This document shows, in pieces, positions 22,659-34,017 of a stretch of 64,000 nt of DNA (the first letter of the stretch is position 1; each line of letters begins with the position of its first letter). The stretch covers positions 2,935,001 through 2,999,000 of the forward strand of contig JARFIW010000900.1 of NCBI GenBank assembly GCA_036346225.1, in the 5' to 3' direction. The notes under the pieces are model-generated. The model was not told the DNA's origin and did not search any database. It saw only the letters and a list, made by a program, of their open reading frames with translations. The DNA is from Platerodrilus igneus. Lineage: Eukaryota > Arthropoda > Insecta > Coleoptera > Lycidae. Made by a program: the position numbers and the translations under genes.

Positions 22659-24239
22659 AAGGCAATTACATGTGTTCCGTATCTTTCAATTTCCCCAATA
22701 AATAACATCAAATAAGTAAATCTTGGAGCTAAAATTTTGTTGGAGAATTATATTCAATCAAGCTGAGGTTGGTTTCTTTATGTAATAGTTGTATCCCGAA
22801 GAACTTTGATATTCAATGATTATGGAAATTTCTGACAGCTGAGGTCAAGGTCCTATATCTTTCGTTCAGAGCAGTTTCGTAGCACGTGAGTGTACCTTAG
22901 GATTTAATCACTTTGAACATTAATTAAATTGCAATAAAGAATATAACATTAAAAATTTGAGTAACGTAAAAAGCTTTTAATGAAACAGCAAATTAAATAA
23001 CAAATCTATTGTGTGTCAGAATGTTTACACGTACACAAAGTGTACATTTGGTAAAGCTGTGAATGATATTTTATGTCAGATATATAAAAAACATAGATTC
23101 AGTTGTCCTATCTAGACGTCGCATGTCGTCTTACTTTAATTTAAAATATGTTTAAATATTTTGAGGTCATGAACTTGCATTTTTCATTGACATGTGAAAT
23201 TCGCGTACTTACTGCTAAATAAAAATAACTTAGAGTAATTACATTTTACAATATCAGCACTTTGATAATTAAAATTTATTGTGAAGGTCAAGGAAGTACT
23301 TCATTGATTTAAAGAAATTTATGTATTATGAGTAACTTAGAAAATTTCAAGTCAGCGTATTTAAATTTTGTAGAAAGATCCATTCAGAGATCTTCCTAAT
23401 TTTGAATGCAAAACTTTACTAGTATATTTCCGTTCCATAAAAATAATTAAGTGAAAATTTTTTAAGAGATACGTATTTAAACATTATAATTACATGAATC
23501 CAGAAATTTATCCAAATAGAATCTATTTTGTTTTTGAATGACTTTTTATTATTTAGAATTCAAGAAAAAAAAAATTACAAGTCATCCCCGATTAGAAATT
23601 GTGTGTAATGAAAACAAATTCCCTGGGTATATATTTTAGAAGTCTAAATTCTATTATTTTATTTTTGGCAAATATTTTTGAGAACACAAATGGTGTCCAT
23701 GTTGTACCTTTGTTTGTTCACAGGTCAAGCCGAGACATCTGTATGACATCTGGTGTTTGAGGTCTTGGTAAGTGTGTTTTAAAGAGTGAAATTCAGGTTT
23801 TATGGCTATGTTAGTGGTGTTGGCATAAGGTTTCCGCATTCCCCTTATACAAGCACAGTTAAATTTTGTTGGTTATTGTATTGAAAAATACGGTGGCGCT
23901 CATTAAATATATTTTTGGTCTTTTGACAACCCATGACCCAAGCTCATGATCTACCCAGAGCTAACACTCGACTAGCCGTTTATGTCTTAAGAGTTTTTCT
24001 TTATCTCAAGCCATACTCCATCCAATTTTACCTTGGGCTTATATTAATAAGAAGAAATTCTCAACCTTGTGATATCAGGTTAGGGCTTAGGAAATGTAAA
24101 GGTATAATTTTTTAGCTGATAGTCACAAGGATAAAGTTAAAAATAAAAAAGCAAGCAAGAAATAAATATTTATTACAAACTGTTATAAAGATGAACTTTA
24201 TTTTATTATGACATATTAAAAGAATAAACAAAAACATTA
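22659..24239. other. Intronic spacer, nothing recognised
   Basis: AT-rich; short readings near 23.65-23.85 and 23.93-24.12 kb have no recognisable similarity. Confidence 0.35.
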
Positions 24240-24418
24240 ACTAGTCTCCCTTAATGTTTATCTTCTGTTAGGCCCACCATAGGTAGGACTAGGAAGAGGC
24301 TTGATAAGAGCATCAGCAATCATGCCCTGCGTTGACTGGTATTTTAAACATATGATACCATCTTCAATAGCTTGTCTAATGAAATGATACCAAATATCAA
24401 TATGTTTTGTCTGATTAT

Positions 24419-25850
24419 TTAAAATTTGATTTTCGGATATCTTCTGTGCTGACTGTCATTGAACAATGTAATAGAACAAGAGGTGCCTAGTAACTCACTT
24501 AACAAACTTTTTAAAAACTTTGCTTCTTTGGTTCCATCGCTAATTGCCATGTACTCCGCTTCAGTGCTGGATAGTGCTACGGTGCGCTGTTTTTTACTTC
24601 CCCAACTTAACAGGCCTCCCGCAAGTTTAAAAACATGACCGCTATAGAATCTATCATCCTCATCACCGGCCCAGTCTGCGTCCACAAATCCAGTTAGGTT
24701 TTCTCAGGTTTTCCTAAATTCCAGGCAGTAATCAACTGCTCCCTTTAAGTACCTAGGTACACACTTAACCGCTGTCCAGTGTGTACCATTATAGCAGTTA
24801 GTAAATTGTCTGAGTTCACTTGCTGCTTGTGCAATATCTGGTCTGTATGTTACAACTAAATACATGATGCAACCTATTAGTGCTTGGTAAGGATAAGTAC
24901 AATTTTCATCCGCATTTCCCTTTAACAATTTTGAATTCGAATCAATTGGAGTGGCTACAGGTTTGCAATCAACCATATTAAATTTTCTTAAGGCATCCAT
25001 AATGTAGGTTGACTTATCCAGATACATGATATCCTTTTTTCTTCGCATACGCATACCAAGTATGTGTTTTACCGGACCTAAATCCTTCATTTTAAATGAA
25101 TTTATCAATTTCTGTATTATTGAATGATTTTCTTCTTGATTATTACAAAACAGCAAAAAGTCGTCAATGTAGATTGCAGTTATTGACAGATTCCCATTTT
25201 CGTTTCTGCGATATATACCCAGTTCAGAATTTAACCTTTTGAAGTTCATTGAAACAAGAACATTGTTAAGTTTTTTGTTCTATGCTCAAGATGACTATTT
25301 TAACCCATAAATTGAGCATTTTAGCAAACAAACTTTATCTTCTTTTCTTGAAACTACAAAATTTTCTGGTTACTCCATATAAATTGTTTCTTTTAGATCA
25401 CCATTGAGAAAAGCAGTCGACACATCCAAGTGATCGACATATAGATCTAGCTCTACAGCAATAGCCAATAATATCTTCATAGTCGAATGTCTGACAACTG
25501 GTGAAAACGTCTCGGTGTAGTTAATACCATACCTCTGAGTGAATCCTTTTGCTACCAGTCGAGCTTTGTGTTGATATATTTCTCCACTGCAGTTCCTTCT
25601 TAATTTAAGTATCCACTTGTTTATTTTGCCTTTGCGCCTTTAGGCAGATCAACAAGTGTCCAAGCATCATTGCTTTGAACGAGAGATATTCTTGTGTCAT
25701 AGTGTTTTCCCATAATAATTTACGTTTACTACTTAATGCTTCAGAAACTGTTTTTGGCTCACTGCCATCACAAACCACACTGTAGACTTCAAAGTCTGAG
25801 AAGTCTTTAGGCTTCCTGTTTCTGTTTGGGTAACGTCTAATATTTTCCAT
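24419..25850 (-). pseudogene. Copia reverse transcriptase and RNase H
   Basis: Reverse transcriptase N-terminus 25260-25600 (KARLVAKGFTQRYGINYTET, LDVSTAFLNGDLKE) contains stops. Palm 24704-25249 has AIYIDDFLLFCN (YxDD), SFKMKDLGPVKHILGMR and TYPYQALIGCIMYL. RNase H 24419-24685 has DADWAGDEDDRFYSGHVFKL and VALSSTEAEYMAISDGTKEA. A linker reading at 25605-25850 (RYPNRNRKPKDFSDFE) connects to integrase. Decay is modest, so insertion is not ancient. Confidence 0.88.
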
Positions 25851-25880
25851 ATCATCATCGTTATTATCGTGTATTGGTTG

Positions 25881-26860
25881 TTAATCACTATCCACTGAAA
25901 CATCCAAATTTTCTTCTGTAATTAAATTTTCATTTGTATTTAAAATTTCATCTGTGACATTTTCATCAAGAATAGGCAGTGATTTATAAACCGATTCACA
26001 TGGCTGTTCATTCCTCCCTTCCGTTGTTTTCAAATCTATAAAATCAACATCTTGTGAAATAATTATAGTTGAAGTAAATTTTGGATCTACTAGCCTATAG
26101 GCTTTTGAGTCTGTAGAGTAACATACAAAAATCAAATCCCTACTTTTAGGATATAGTTTCTTTCTGTTGTCTTTTGGAATGTGAGCAAATGCCCTATAGC
26201 CAAATACTCTTAAATCACTTAAATTTATCTTCTTGTTAGACCACTTTTCTTGTGAGGTCATGTCACGAACTGCAGCTGTATATCTATTTTTCAAATTGAC
26301 TACCGTATTTGCCGTCTCAGCGGTATGACTCATCTAGACCTGAATCATCTAAAAGAGCTCTTGTTCTTTCTATAACTGTTCGATTAACTCTTTCAGCAAT
26401 CCCATTCTGTTCAGGAGAATGTGGAGCACTGGTTTGGTGCTTAACACCACAATTACTGAAATATTTAAGAAGTTCTTTATTCAGATATTCACCACCTCTG
26501 TCTCATCTCAGTATTTTTAAATGTTTGCCACTCTCATTTTCAACTAGTAATTTCCATTCTATAATTTTTGATTTAACTTCATGTTTGCTACTTATAAAAT
26601 AAACGAACATTTTTCTCGAGTAATCATCAGTTAAATTCAGAATGTATCGTGCAACTCTATGTGAAGTAATGTTCTTTGGGCCGCATAAATCAGAAGGCAC
26701 CAATTCTAAAATTTCGATTGCACGAGTTTCTTTCTTTTGGGAATGGTTTTCTAGTTTGCTTCCCTTTAATACAAGAAACACAGCAAGAAATTTCTCCACT
26801 GTAATTTATACCAACTGACATCTTATTCTTAAGGAGATTCATGTACTTAATTTTTAATTG
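25881..26860 (-). pseudogene. Copia integrase
   Basis: Readings 26503-26799 and 26340-26500 join across a single in-frame stop at 26503. First catalytic Asp in VPSDLCGP, then LTDDYSRKMFVYF; second Asp in DRGGEYLNKELL; Glu in PEQNGIAERVNRTV. The C-terminal part 25881-26333 has LSDLRVFGYRAFAHIPKDNR and YRLVDPKF, typical of copia integrase tails. All three DDE residues are present. Confidence 0.85.
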
Positions 26861-26875
26861 AGCTAAACGACGATG

Positions 26876-27400
26876 TCACAGGTCTTGACTGGTTATATCC
26901 TTAGTAAAATTTGCCCTTAACTTTTTATCATCTTGTTGAACTATCTGCACTGATATACTTTTGTCATTTGAAGTATTAACATTCAGTTGAAAAAGTCCAC
27001 CATGACAAGATGCATGAGCAATTTTTTTGCCTTTAATTGAACAATTATTTTCTAAATAAATACTTGATCCACTCTTGGAGAAAGTTATAACTAACCCTTT
27101 TTGGACCATTTGATTTACAGAAAGTAGATTAAGACCAAGTCCCTGGAACATAAATGACATCCGATATAGACCATTTTATGTTATTTATCGTCACTGTAGT
27201 GTCTCCTTGACCAGAGCTGATAAATTTTTGATTATTAGCTACTGTTACATCAAGATTAGTAGTAAGGTTTTAAAATTATTCAATCTCTCCCTTTGTCCAG
27301 TCATGTGGTTCGTACAAGCAGAATCTAAGTACCACTGTTCACTATTTATTTGTGTAGCCATAGCTGTAAGTAAACACCAATCACTAGAACGTTTACTCTG
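26876..27400 (-). pseudogene. Copia protease and following segment
   Basis: On the minus strand about 27330 reads EQWYLDSACTNHMTGQRE, a copia protease site (DSAC in place of DSGA). The frame breaks and resumes at 26876-27160 with FQGLGLNLLSVNQMVQKG, the typical end of the copia protease domain, then a pre-integrase segment. Confidence 0.8.
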
Positions 27401-27414
27401 ACCATTAAATTTGT

Positions 27415-27840
27415 GTACAAAATTTTTGGTATAGTGACTATGATGTTACGTTTGAAATCTTTGGGCATCTCGTCTGTCTCATACATCTAGGTTACAAGTT
27501 GGAAGAGACAATCTGTTACTGCTTGTCCAGCGGCTTTTAGAATTTCTTATCATTTTTCAGACCTTTTAATGCTGATTCAAACTCATCTCTAAGTATATAA
27601 TATCACAAGTCATCCTTTTCAATATCTGATTCTTGTTCTAATGCTGTTAGTTCCTCTCCTGCATATAAATTCCATATATATTCTTGCCATCTATCTACTT
27701 TCTCTACATTTTCTATAATGACATTTCCTCCCTCAACTCATATTTTTGCTATACTGTTTTATATCCCTTTAATTCATTCTAATTAGTTTGCATGCTTCAT
27801 CTGTCTTTCCTATTTTCATCTTAGTTTGTTCCTCTTTATC
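27415..27840 (-). pseudogene. RTE-type LINE fragment, linker to RT start
   Basis: On the minus strand: KVDRWQEYIWNLYAGEEL near 27690, then FESALKGLKNDKK, a KAAGQAVTDCLFQLVT segment and MPKDFKRNIIVTIPK ending at about 27440. This is the start of a reverse transcriptase related in style to the copy at 9.9 kb. It abuts the copia 5' side on the left and an oppositely oriented LINE on the right. Confidence 0.7.
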
Positions 27841-27859
27841 TTTTCATCAATCCATTGTT

Positions 27860-28660
27860 CAAAATTTGCAACGAATGCTTGACAGACTTTGGGAAGCATG
27901 CGGAAATATGCAATTGAAAGTGAATGTAAATAAGACGAATGTAATGATTTTTGACAGAGATGGCGGAATTGATGACTGTATTTAGAATGGACAATGACAC
28001 GATAAAGTGAATGACTTCATGTACCTTGGTAGAAAGTTTTTGAGTAATGGAAAGCTGGATGGTGAAATAGGAAGGAGGGCAAATTCTGGAAGAAGTGTCT
28101 CGAAGATTGTGAGTAGTGAACAGGAATGATGGATTGAGTATAAATGCGAAGCCGGCCATTTATAACAGTGTGTTTGTGTTAACTGTTCCATATAGGAGCG
28201 AAACTTGGGTCTGGCAGAAGAAGCATGTTAGTCGTATAAATGCTGCAGGAATGAGGTTCCTAAGAAGTGTGTGCAGAAAAACATTGAGAGACAAAGTGCC
28301 AAACGAATGGATCAGAGCAGTCTGTGGGGTGCAAATAACCCCTTAAGGAGTTAAGCAAGCGACGTACAATTAGGTTGTTAGGACATATGGAAAAAATGAA
28401 CGAGAATAGACTTACCAAACGTATATATGACTGGTAGAGCTGTAAGGGACACCCCGTGTAAACGATGATTGGATGTAGTAGAGGAGGTTCTGAAAGAACA
28501 ACAGGTGAGAGGTATGAGGAATAAAAGAGCATGCCAAAACCAAAGTATGAATGTTACAGAGACAAAGAAAATGTGTAGGGACCGAGGGATGTGTAGAAAG
28601 ATTGTGAATGGTGCTGGAAATAAAAGTAATGTAGTATTCTAGAGTTATATACTGTGCATA
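27860..28660 (+). pseudogene. LINE RT C-terminal half, plus strand, second family
   Basis: Starts inside the palm (LQRMLDRLWEACGNMQLKVN, NKTNVMIFDRDGG), continues DFMYLGRKFLSNGKLDGEI, then RSETWVWQKKHVSRINAAG and RSVCRKTLRDKVPNEWIR, and ends LLGHMEKMNENRLTKR-like near 28410. Frame changes near 27985, 28110 and 28345. The 5' part was lost. Sequence differs from the minus-strand LINE beside it, so two families meet at about 27850. Confidence 0.75.
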
Positions 28661-29732
28661 TCCCCCCAGAAGGTGCTAGGTTTGGTTACGCCAAAAGGGA
28701 ATAAGGTGATTGGTGTTGTTGTACATATATCTATGATAAACTTATTTAATGTATTTACTAACACTAGAGTACAGGTAACGAGTTCGCCTCATAGGAATTT
28801 GTTTAACATAAGGGATGAAAATTATGTATAATAGCACAACCACCACATGTCTACACAAGTATTATATCAAAGTTAGCTCAGTTACCCATTCTAATCAATC
28901 AAGTGTTCAAAGCATACCCTCAAATAATTATCCTAATAGTTACATAATACCAGTAAGTAACCCATAACATAAGCTATCAATCGTTTTATAAAAATTGGTG
29001 TTCTTTCACTCTTTACGTAATACAAATAAATAAACCGTAACATCAGCTGGCAACACAGTCATTTTATAAAGATCGGTACTCTTATAATAGTTACCTCAAG
29101 CATGCTGTTCAGGATCTAGGCGACTCAACCTACATACCACAGTATAATAATGTCAAATATGTTGAAACAAGATGTAAAATTGCCAGCCAAGGACAGATGA
29201 GCATGATCCAGAGAATCATACGACAGATGGAACTCATGACTCAGACTAAACCATGGGTTACTGATATACCTAAAATACAAAATCCACAAACTAGGTACTG
29301 CAAGACTGGCTAAAGGCATTAAACATTTTCGCTGGCAAAGCAATAAAAATACTAATCACTTAAGAGTTAAGCAGAAAAGTAAAGAAAGCTGTTCATTACA
29401 CAAGAATTTTCATAACTGCCCGTTCAATATTATGATACTCGTTATAAATGAATACAACAACCAAAGAGGACAACCTGAAGTCAAAAAATGAAAGCGTTCA
29501 ATCCACAAAGTACAAGTTGGTTTCTTTTTAGAAATGGTCATAGAAAACCCCTTTCCCATAACTTAGCCCAATATGTAATGATAACAGGATCGAACTTGTT
29601 TTTATTCCATGTCAGAATTGTGAATTCAATAGAAATAATAACATATGGAGATCTTATTATACAATGTATACACAACCTAACATTTGCAATATAAAATTCG
29701 CTTTGCATCAGGATTGTCAGAAAATCCAGCAC
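28661..29732. other. Spacer, nothing recognised
   Basis: May include the 3' untranslated end of the LINE to the left. No supported reading frame. Confidence 0.35.
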
Positions 29733-30318
29733 ATCATCATCATCATTTTGTTTTCAACCTTACTTACGTCGGTTTGACGCAGCTCTAAATTCTTTTCTAT
29801 TCTGTGCTAATCTAAAAACTTGTACAATCCCTTCACAACCTGAATTTCTAATAATTTGACTAATATAGCTTGGTCTAGGTCTTCTTATACTGTTCTATCT
29901 TTTTCCATCTACCTGGCTCTACATAGATATTAGCAACCTGATGGTTGTTAAAGAACTCCAACATATTTACATGATTCCCATTTATAAGGAAATGAAATAT
30001 TACCTGGTTATCCCTTCCAAAAAAGGAAAAGTTTAAATTATATGTTATGGTAAGGCTTAAGCAATGAGTCGCTGCCAACATGCCACACCGCTAACTAATT
30101 GTGAGTTATGTCATGGAGACGTTAATTAAGTTATATGTTATGGTAAGGCTTAAGCAATGAGTCGCTGCCAACATGCCAGACCTCTAACTAATTGTGAGTT
30201 ATGTCATGGAGACGTTTATTAAGTTATATGTTATGGTAAGGCTTAAGCAACGAATCGCTACTACCATGCCAGACCGCTAACTAATTGCAAGTTATGTAAT
30301 GGAGACATTTATTAAGTT
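29733..30318 (-). repeat. Non-autonomous element with RTE-LINE 3' tail and three 93-bp 5' repeats
   Basis: Same layout as 9357-9850: on the minus strand, three direct 93-bp repeats (TATGTTATGG landmarks at 30041, 30134 and 30227), the unique body (landmark CTGGCTCTACATAGATATTA on plus), the LINE-derived 3' segment, and an ATG-repeat tail (plus: catcatcatcatcatt at 29733). The repeat number differs between the two copies (three against two). Confidence 0.87.
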
Positions 30319-30406
30319 ATCCATCACAGTAGATTGAAATAAAATGCAAGCATAGTTCGACATCACACAGTGCTTTATCTAATTACTATTTAAACGAAGT
30401 CAATTA

Positions 30407-30412
<6 letters not shown>

Positions 30413-30457
<45 letters not shown>

Positions 30458-30478
30458 AAGACAAGTTATTTGCAGTCC

Positions 30479-30531
<53 letters not shown>
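30413..30531. repeat. Paired (TA)n microsatellites
   Basis: Two AT runs of about 43 and 50 bp separated by 26 bp that include ACAAAGACAAGTTATTTGC. Each run is self-complementary, and together they could form cruciform DNA. Confidence 0.95.
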
Positions 30532-30533
<2 letters not shown>

Positions 30534-30879
30534 AATGCTACAAGTATTATAGGCTGGTCGCATAATTAATTAATATTCCTCACTGTGAAAGTAAATATTG
30601 GCGAAAACCGGATGTTTAATTAGAATAATGCAGGAAAGTTTTAGCATAGGGAAGTGAACGTAACAACTGCATGTCAATTTGCTATGTATTGATTGTGATT
30701 TTAGATCAATTTATATTTTCGTCAAGCTTATTTTATGATTTGTTATGCCTTTTGGCCAAATTTCATTTCAATATTGGAATTAGGGGATTTTTTAATCCAG
30801 CGAGGGAAAGTTTTTTCCCATTCTTAAATTAAGTTATTACTATGAAGTTCATGAATATAGCTTCTCACGGACTTTTGGA

Positions 30880-31252
30880 TAAGGTGACCAGATTTTTAGA
30901 TGGGCAAAGCGGGACAACTCTGAAGGGGGTGGGAGGGGGAGGATCAACAAAAATTTTCATATAGAATAAAAATAATATCGTATTATTTTTTTATTTTTAA
31001 CATAAGTACAATTTATAAATATAAAAAAATGTACAATATTTTATTCCTTGACATTTTTATTTGAGTGAATTTGTTTCAGTAGATTGTTGTCATTTTTTAA
31101 AATATTGTAAAAATCTTCACAAGAGTTTGTCAAATTATATAAAATTTTTCTTAATTCTAAAAGTCAGGACTTTTGAAAAACGTCGTGGGACGCGGGACAA
31201 ATTGTAAAAAATAGGGACTGTCCCACCAAAAGCGAGACGACTGGTCACCTTA
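30880..31252. mobile_element. 373-bp TIR element (MITE-like)
   Basis: TAAGGTGACCAG at 30880-30891 is mirrored exactly by CTGGTCACCTTA at 31241-31252. Inside both ends are related words (GGGCAAAGCGGGACAAC on the left; AGCGAGACGACTGG and GCGGGACAAATTG on the right). If TA is the target duplication, the repeat proper is AGGTGACCAG. No coding sequence, so non-autonomous. Superfamily not assignable. Confidence 0.7.
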
Positions 31253-31259
31253 CCCTAGG

Positions 31260-32345
31260 ACAATAACCCTATGATTTATGGTATGTATTGTACATAAACC
31301 TGCATTTCCCATATTAAAAGAATGTAATATCATTAGACGGTGAGCTATGAGAAGAGTGGAATGGAGGGGAGGTTCATAGGAGCGATGCAATTTAATGTAA
31401 GGGACTTGACTATCGCCAATCCAAGAGATCAAATATATGTGCATGTTAGTTTAGCAAAGTGATTCCTTTCATATCATCGTAACTTATCCTCTTACCCAAA
31501 AAAACTATCTCGTTTTCCACCACAGTGTAGGCCTTTAGAATTTAGCCTCGCATAGAAGAAGCTACCCACATGTGGTCCTGACCGAAAAACGAGCAAAGCA
31601 GCCTTTGTTTCCAATGAAAACCAGGTCAGCACTGCTTTATTGTTATTTTGTTGGATATACTCATGACAGCAACATCTGCAACCGAATTTAGGGATGTAAC
31701 AAATTATGTCCAGGGTTATGCATGATCGATAGTGCAGATAAAACATAACAAGCTTTAGCAAAATATTTACAGTTTTTCAATTTTTTGCACACATTTTGAA
31801 TAGTACTTGCACTTGGTATAGTTCTAGTATTAAACTTAACGGAAATGGTGTCAAATTCTAAATCCAAAATGTCGTTTTCAAACTTGTGATTAGTGCCATT
31901 TGAATCATTATAATTTTCTCTTTTTAACAATACCACATTAAATTTTTATGTTCGAATTTGAGAATGTGCACATAGAATATAACTTTTACTCCTGTTAGGT
32001 TCTTCTGAATCTAAATTTTTGTGTACAAATAGCATTAAAATATTTTAAGAAGCTAATAATTCAAAATTTTAGTAGTTTTTATTTTTTTAGACATAGTTTG
32101 GAGGAACAATATAGGCCAAAATTCAAGACGTGTTCATTTGTTTTGCTTTTATAAAGTGGCATTACTAATGATGTTTTTAGACAGTTTGAAAAATGTTACT
32201 ACTACTAAGTGTAGGGTAAGAATAGCATCAATTACAGTACCTTCCTTACTGACAATACTTTTTTGGACAGAAATGCCAACATTATTATATACAATTGTTG
32301 TACCAATCTCATGGATTACTTGAAAAGTAAAGCCAAAACACTGAA
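31260..32345. other. Spacer with unrecognised minus-strand readings
   Basis: Minus-strand readings 31688-31936 and 32149-32340 (the latter hydrophobic, with ILTLHLVVVTFFKLSKN) have no similarity I recognise. The second is cut at its upstream side by the hairpin end of the tyrosine-recombinase element, so it might be pre-existing sequence interrupted by that insertion. Confidence 0.3.
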
Positions 32346-32347
32346 TA

Positions 32348-32480
32348 GTATATTGTACAAGGGAATGATGGAATGATGCCCATTTCTCACGAGTATGATA
32401 AATTGCAGCACGAGCTGAAAGCGAGTGCTGCAAATCATACGAGTGAGAAATGGGCATTCCATGCGTGTTGTACACTATAC
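32348..32480. repeat. Terminal hairpin of YR element, copy 1
   Basis: Imperfect palindrome. Apex: GCT-GAA-AGC (32414-32422). GA/GA tandem mismatch: 32412-32413 against 32423-32424. Middle stem: 16 bp with a 3-nt bulge on the left arm (32393-32411 against 32425-32440). Second GA/GA: 32391-32392 against 32441-32442. Outer stem: 13 bp (32378-32390 against 32443-32455), then bulge GAT and 7 bp. Base stem GTATA...TATAC. The left arm carries TACAAGGGAA at 32356-32365. The same architecture occurs at 62545-62663. Confidence 0.9.
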
Positions 32481-32647
32481 TTTTTCTACGACTGTAGTAC
32501 GTACTTTTGTTAATATTATAAAATACATGGTAAGTATAGGAGTATACATTTTATTAATATCATAAGTTTATTATCGTTTGTGAATATACATAAATTCAAA
32601 GAAAAGTACAAATTTATCATAATAAAAGTAAATAAATTGATTTAAGT

Positions 32648-33783
32648 TTAGTTTTTAGATTCATTATTATTAACAATATTAAAGGTTACATTGCAATTAT
32701 TAAACGTCATTGTAGAAGGTGTTTTCCCAAAAACTAAATTTTCTTGACCTTGGAAATTCTTGTCTTTGGACGTTGATGGAACATTTGATGTGCTATCAAT
32801 TGAATTTTGTATTATGTTGCCTACATTCAACTTATTTGTTAAAGAATCGGCTATATAGTTTTCGGCGACTGATGTTGATTTCCAGCCACCGTGCCTTTCT
32901 AAAGATGTTATATCTTCTCCAGCATCTACAAGAATAGTGGCGGAAGATCTCCGGAAGCAATGACCAGTATATAATTCCGGATTGGGTAGTTTTAAATACG
33001 TTGCAATTTGCTTTCCCATAGCACCAAATTTATTGATACCCACTTTCTGTGTGGTGCATTTTCCTTTCTGATAATTTAAGCAAAAAACTAGGATCGCAAA
33101 CATTTGATGGACGTAGATTCCAGTATTTTTTTGTGACTTCATAAAAATTACTCGTTATCGTAAAGCTGCGTATAATTTTTGTTTTCGTGTCGGGAACTGT
33201 AACTAATATCGCAGAACCCAATTCCGTGAAATGAGTAATCTTCATCTGATGTAATTCCTGTCTGCGGCAAGCACCCATAATTCCCATTAATTAATGCAGT
33301 CTGTAACAATATAAAAATAGCTATAAACACGCATTATTCTCCTAAGTTAATATTACATACTTTTGTCAGAAGAAACTGTTGATCCGGAGCCTCAGTAATA
33401 AATTTATTTATTTCCTCTGTTGTAAAAATTTTTGATTTTTTCGATTTATAACCGCTTGACTTCCGTTTGAGAAACGCTCTTAATTTTCCATACTTTGATA
33501 TATCTACATTATGATGGATGGTGAGACTTGTTCTCAACATAGAATAATGCGTCCACAATGTCGGAGATTTATACTTATTAGATAATTCATTAAAGTACGC
33601 AATTAAAACATTTTCAGAATAAGATGTTGTCTTTTGATCTCTTCGCCAATCCATAAACGATTTATAAGCAGTCTCATATTTTTTTTTGGAAATTTCCGGT
33701 AATAAATTTAATGTAGTTGCATTTGCAGCTTCCACAATATTTGGAGGCGTCGGTTCTAGTTCGCTTTCACTATCACTAGCCAT
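32648..33783 (-). pseudogene. Tyrosine recombinase with a short intron, frameshifted (copy 1)
   Basis: N-terminal core-binding region 33334-33783 starts at ATG (MASDSESELEPTPPNIVEAA). The next segment follows a probable 66-bp intron (GTATGT...TTACAG) and contains the first catalytic Arg in GACRRQEL (33030-33287). The catalytic C-terminus 32648-33142 has GHCFRRSSAT (HxxR), ERHGGWKS (His/Trp) and SVAENYI (nucleophilic Tyr). All family catalytic residues are visible; a Lys lies in DTKTK. Two single-base shifts, near 33285 (GGG) and near 33075 (T run), break the frame. About 370 aa before damage. Confidence 0.85.
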
Positions 33784-33976
33784 TTTTTAAAGACTTTGCA
33801 AATACTTTAAGATTTTAAATGCTTTCACAGTATGAAATTATTTATTTGACATTTTTTGGTTTATTATTTGTTTCATAGCTCACCTTTGAAAACTCGGCTG
33901 TCATTGGAAATAAGATGCAAGTGCAGGGCTACTTGATTAATAGAAATATAAGCGCAACCGTGCAAATTGAACATTC

Positions 33977-34017
33977 CCGCACTGGTTGCTTAGCAACTTG
34001 CCTAGCAACGAGTGCGG
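33977..34017. repeat. GC-richer hairpin upstream of recombinase gene copy 1
   Basis: CCGCACT/AGTGCGG, then GTTGCT/AGCAAC, closing on a loop that contains TTGCTTAGCAA. It lies 0.2 kb 5' of the recombinase start. It does not share the GA/GA architecture of the terminal hairpin. Confidence 0.75.

Larger units (their letters stand above)
24240..27400 (-). mobile_element. Ty1/copia retrotransposon, minus strand, near full-length pol
   Basis: Protease, integrase, reverse transcriptase and RNase H follow each other in copia order from 27400 to 24420. A purine-rich tract (minus-strand TTAAGGGAGAC, 24246-24256) sits where a polypurine tract is expected. I did not identify LTRs. Its 5' side is replaced at about 27405 by a LINE fragment. 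It is co-oriented with MTO1 in intron 1. Confidence 0.85.

Noticed and set aside
27836..28532. Minus-strand readings of 69-107 aa
   Set aside because: They are antisense shadows of the plus-strand LINE reverse transcriptase.
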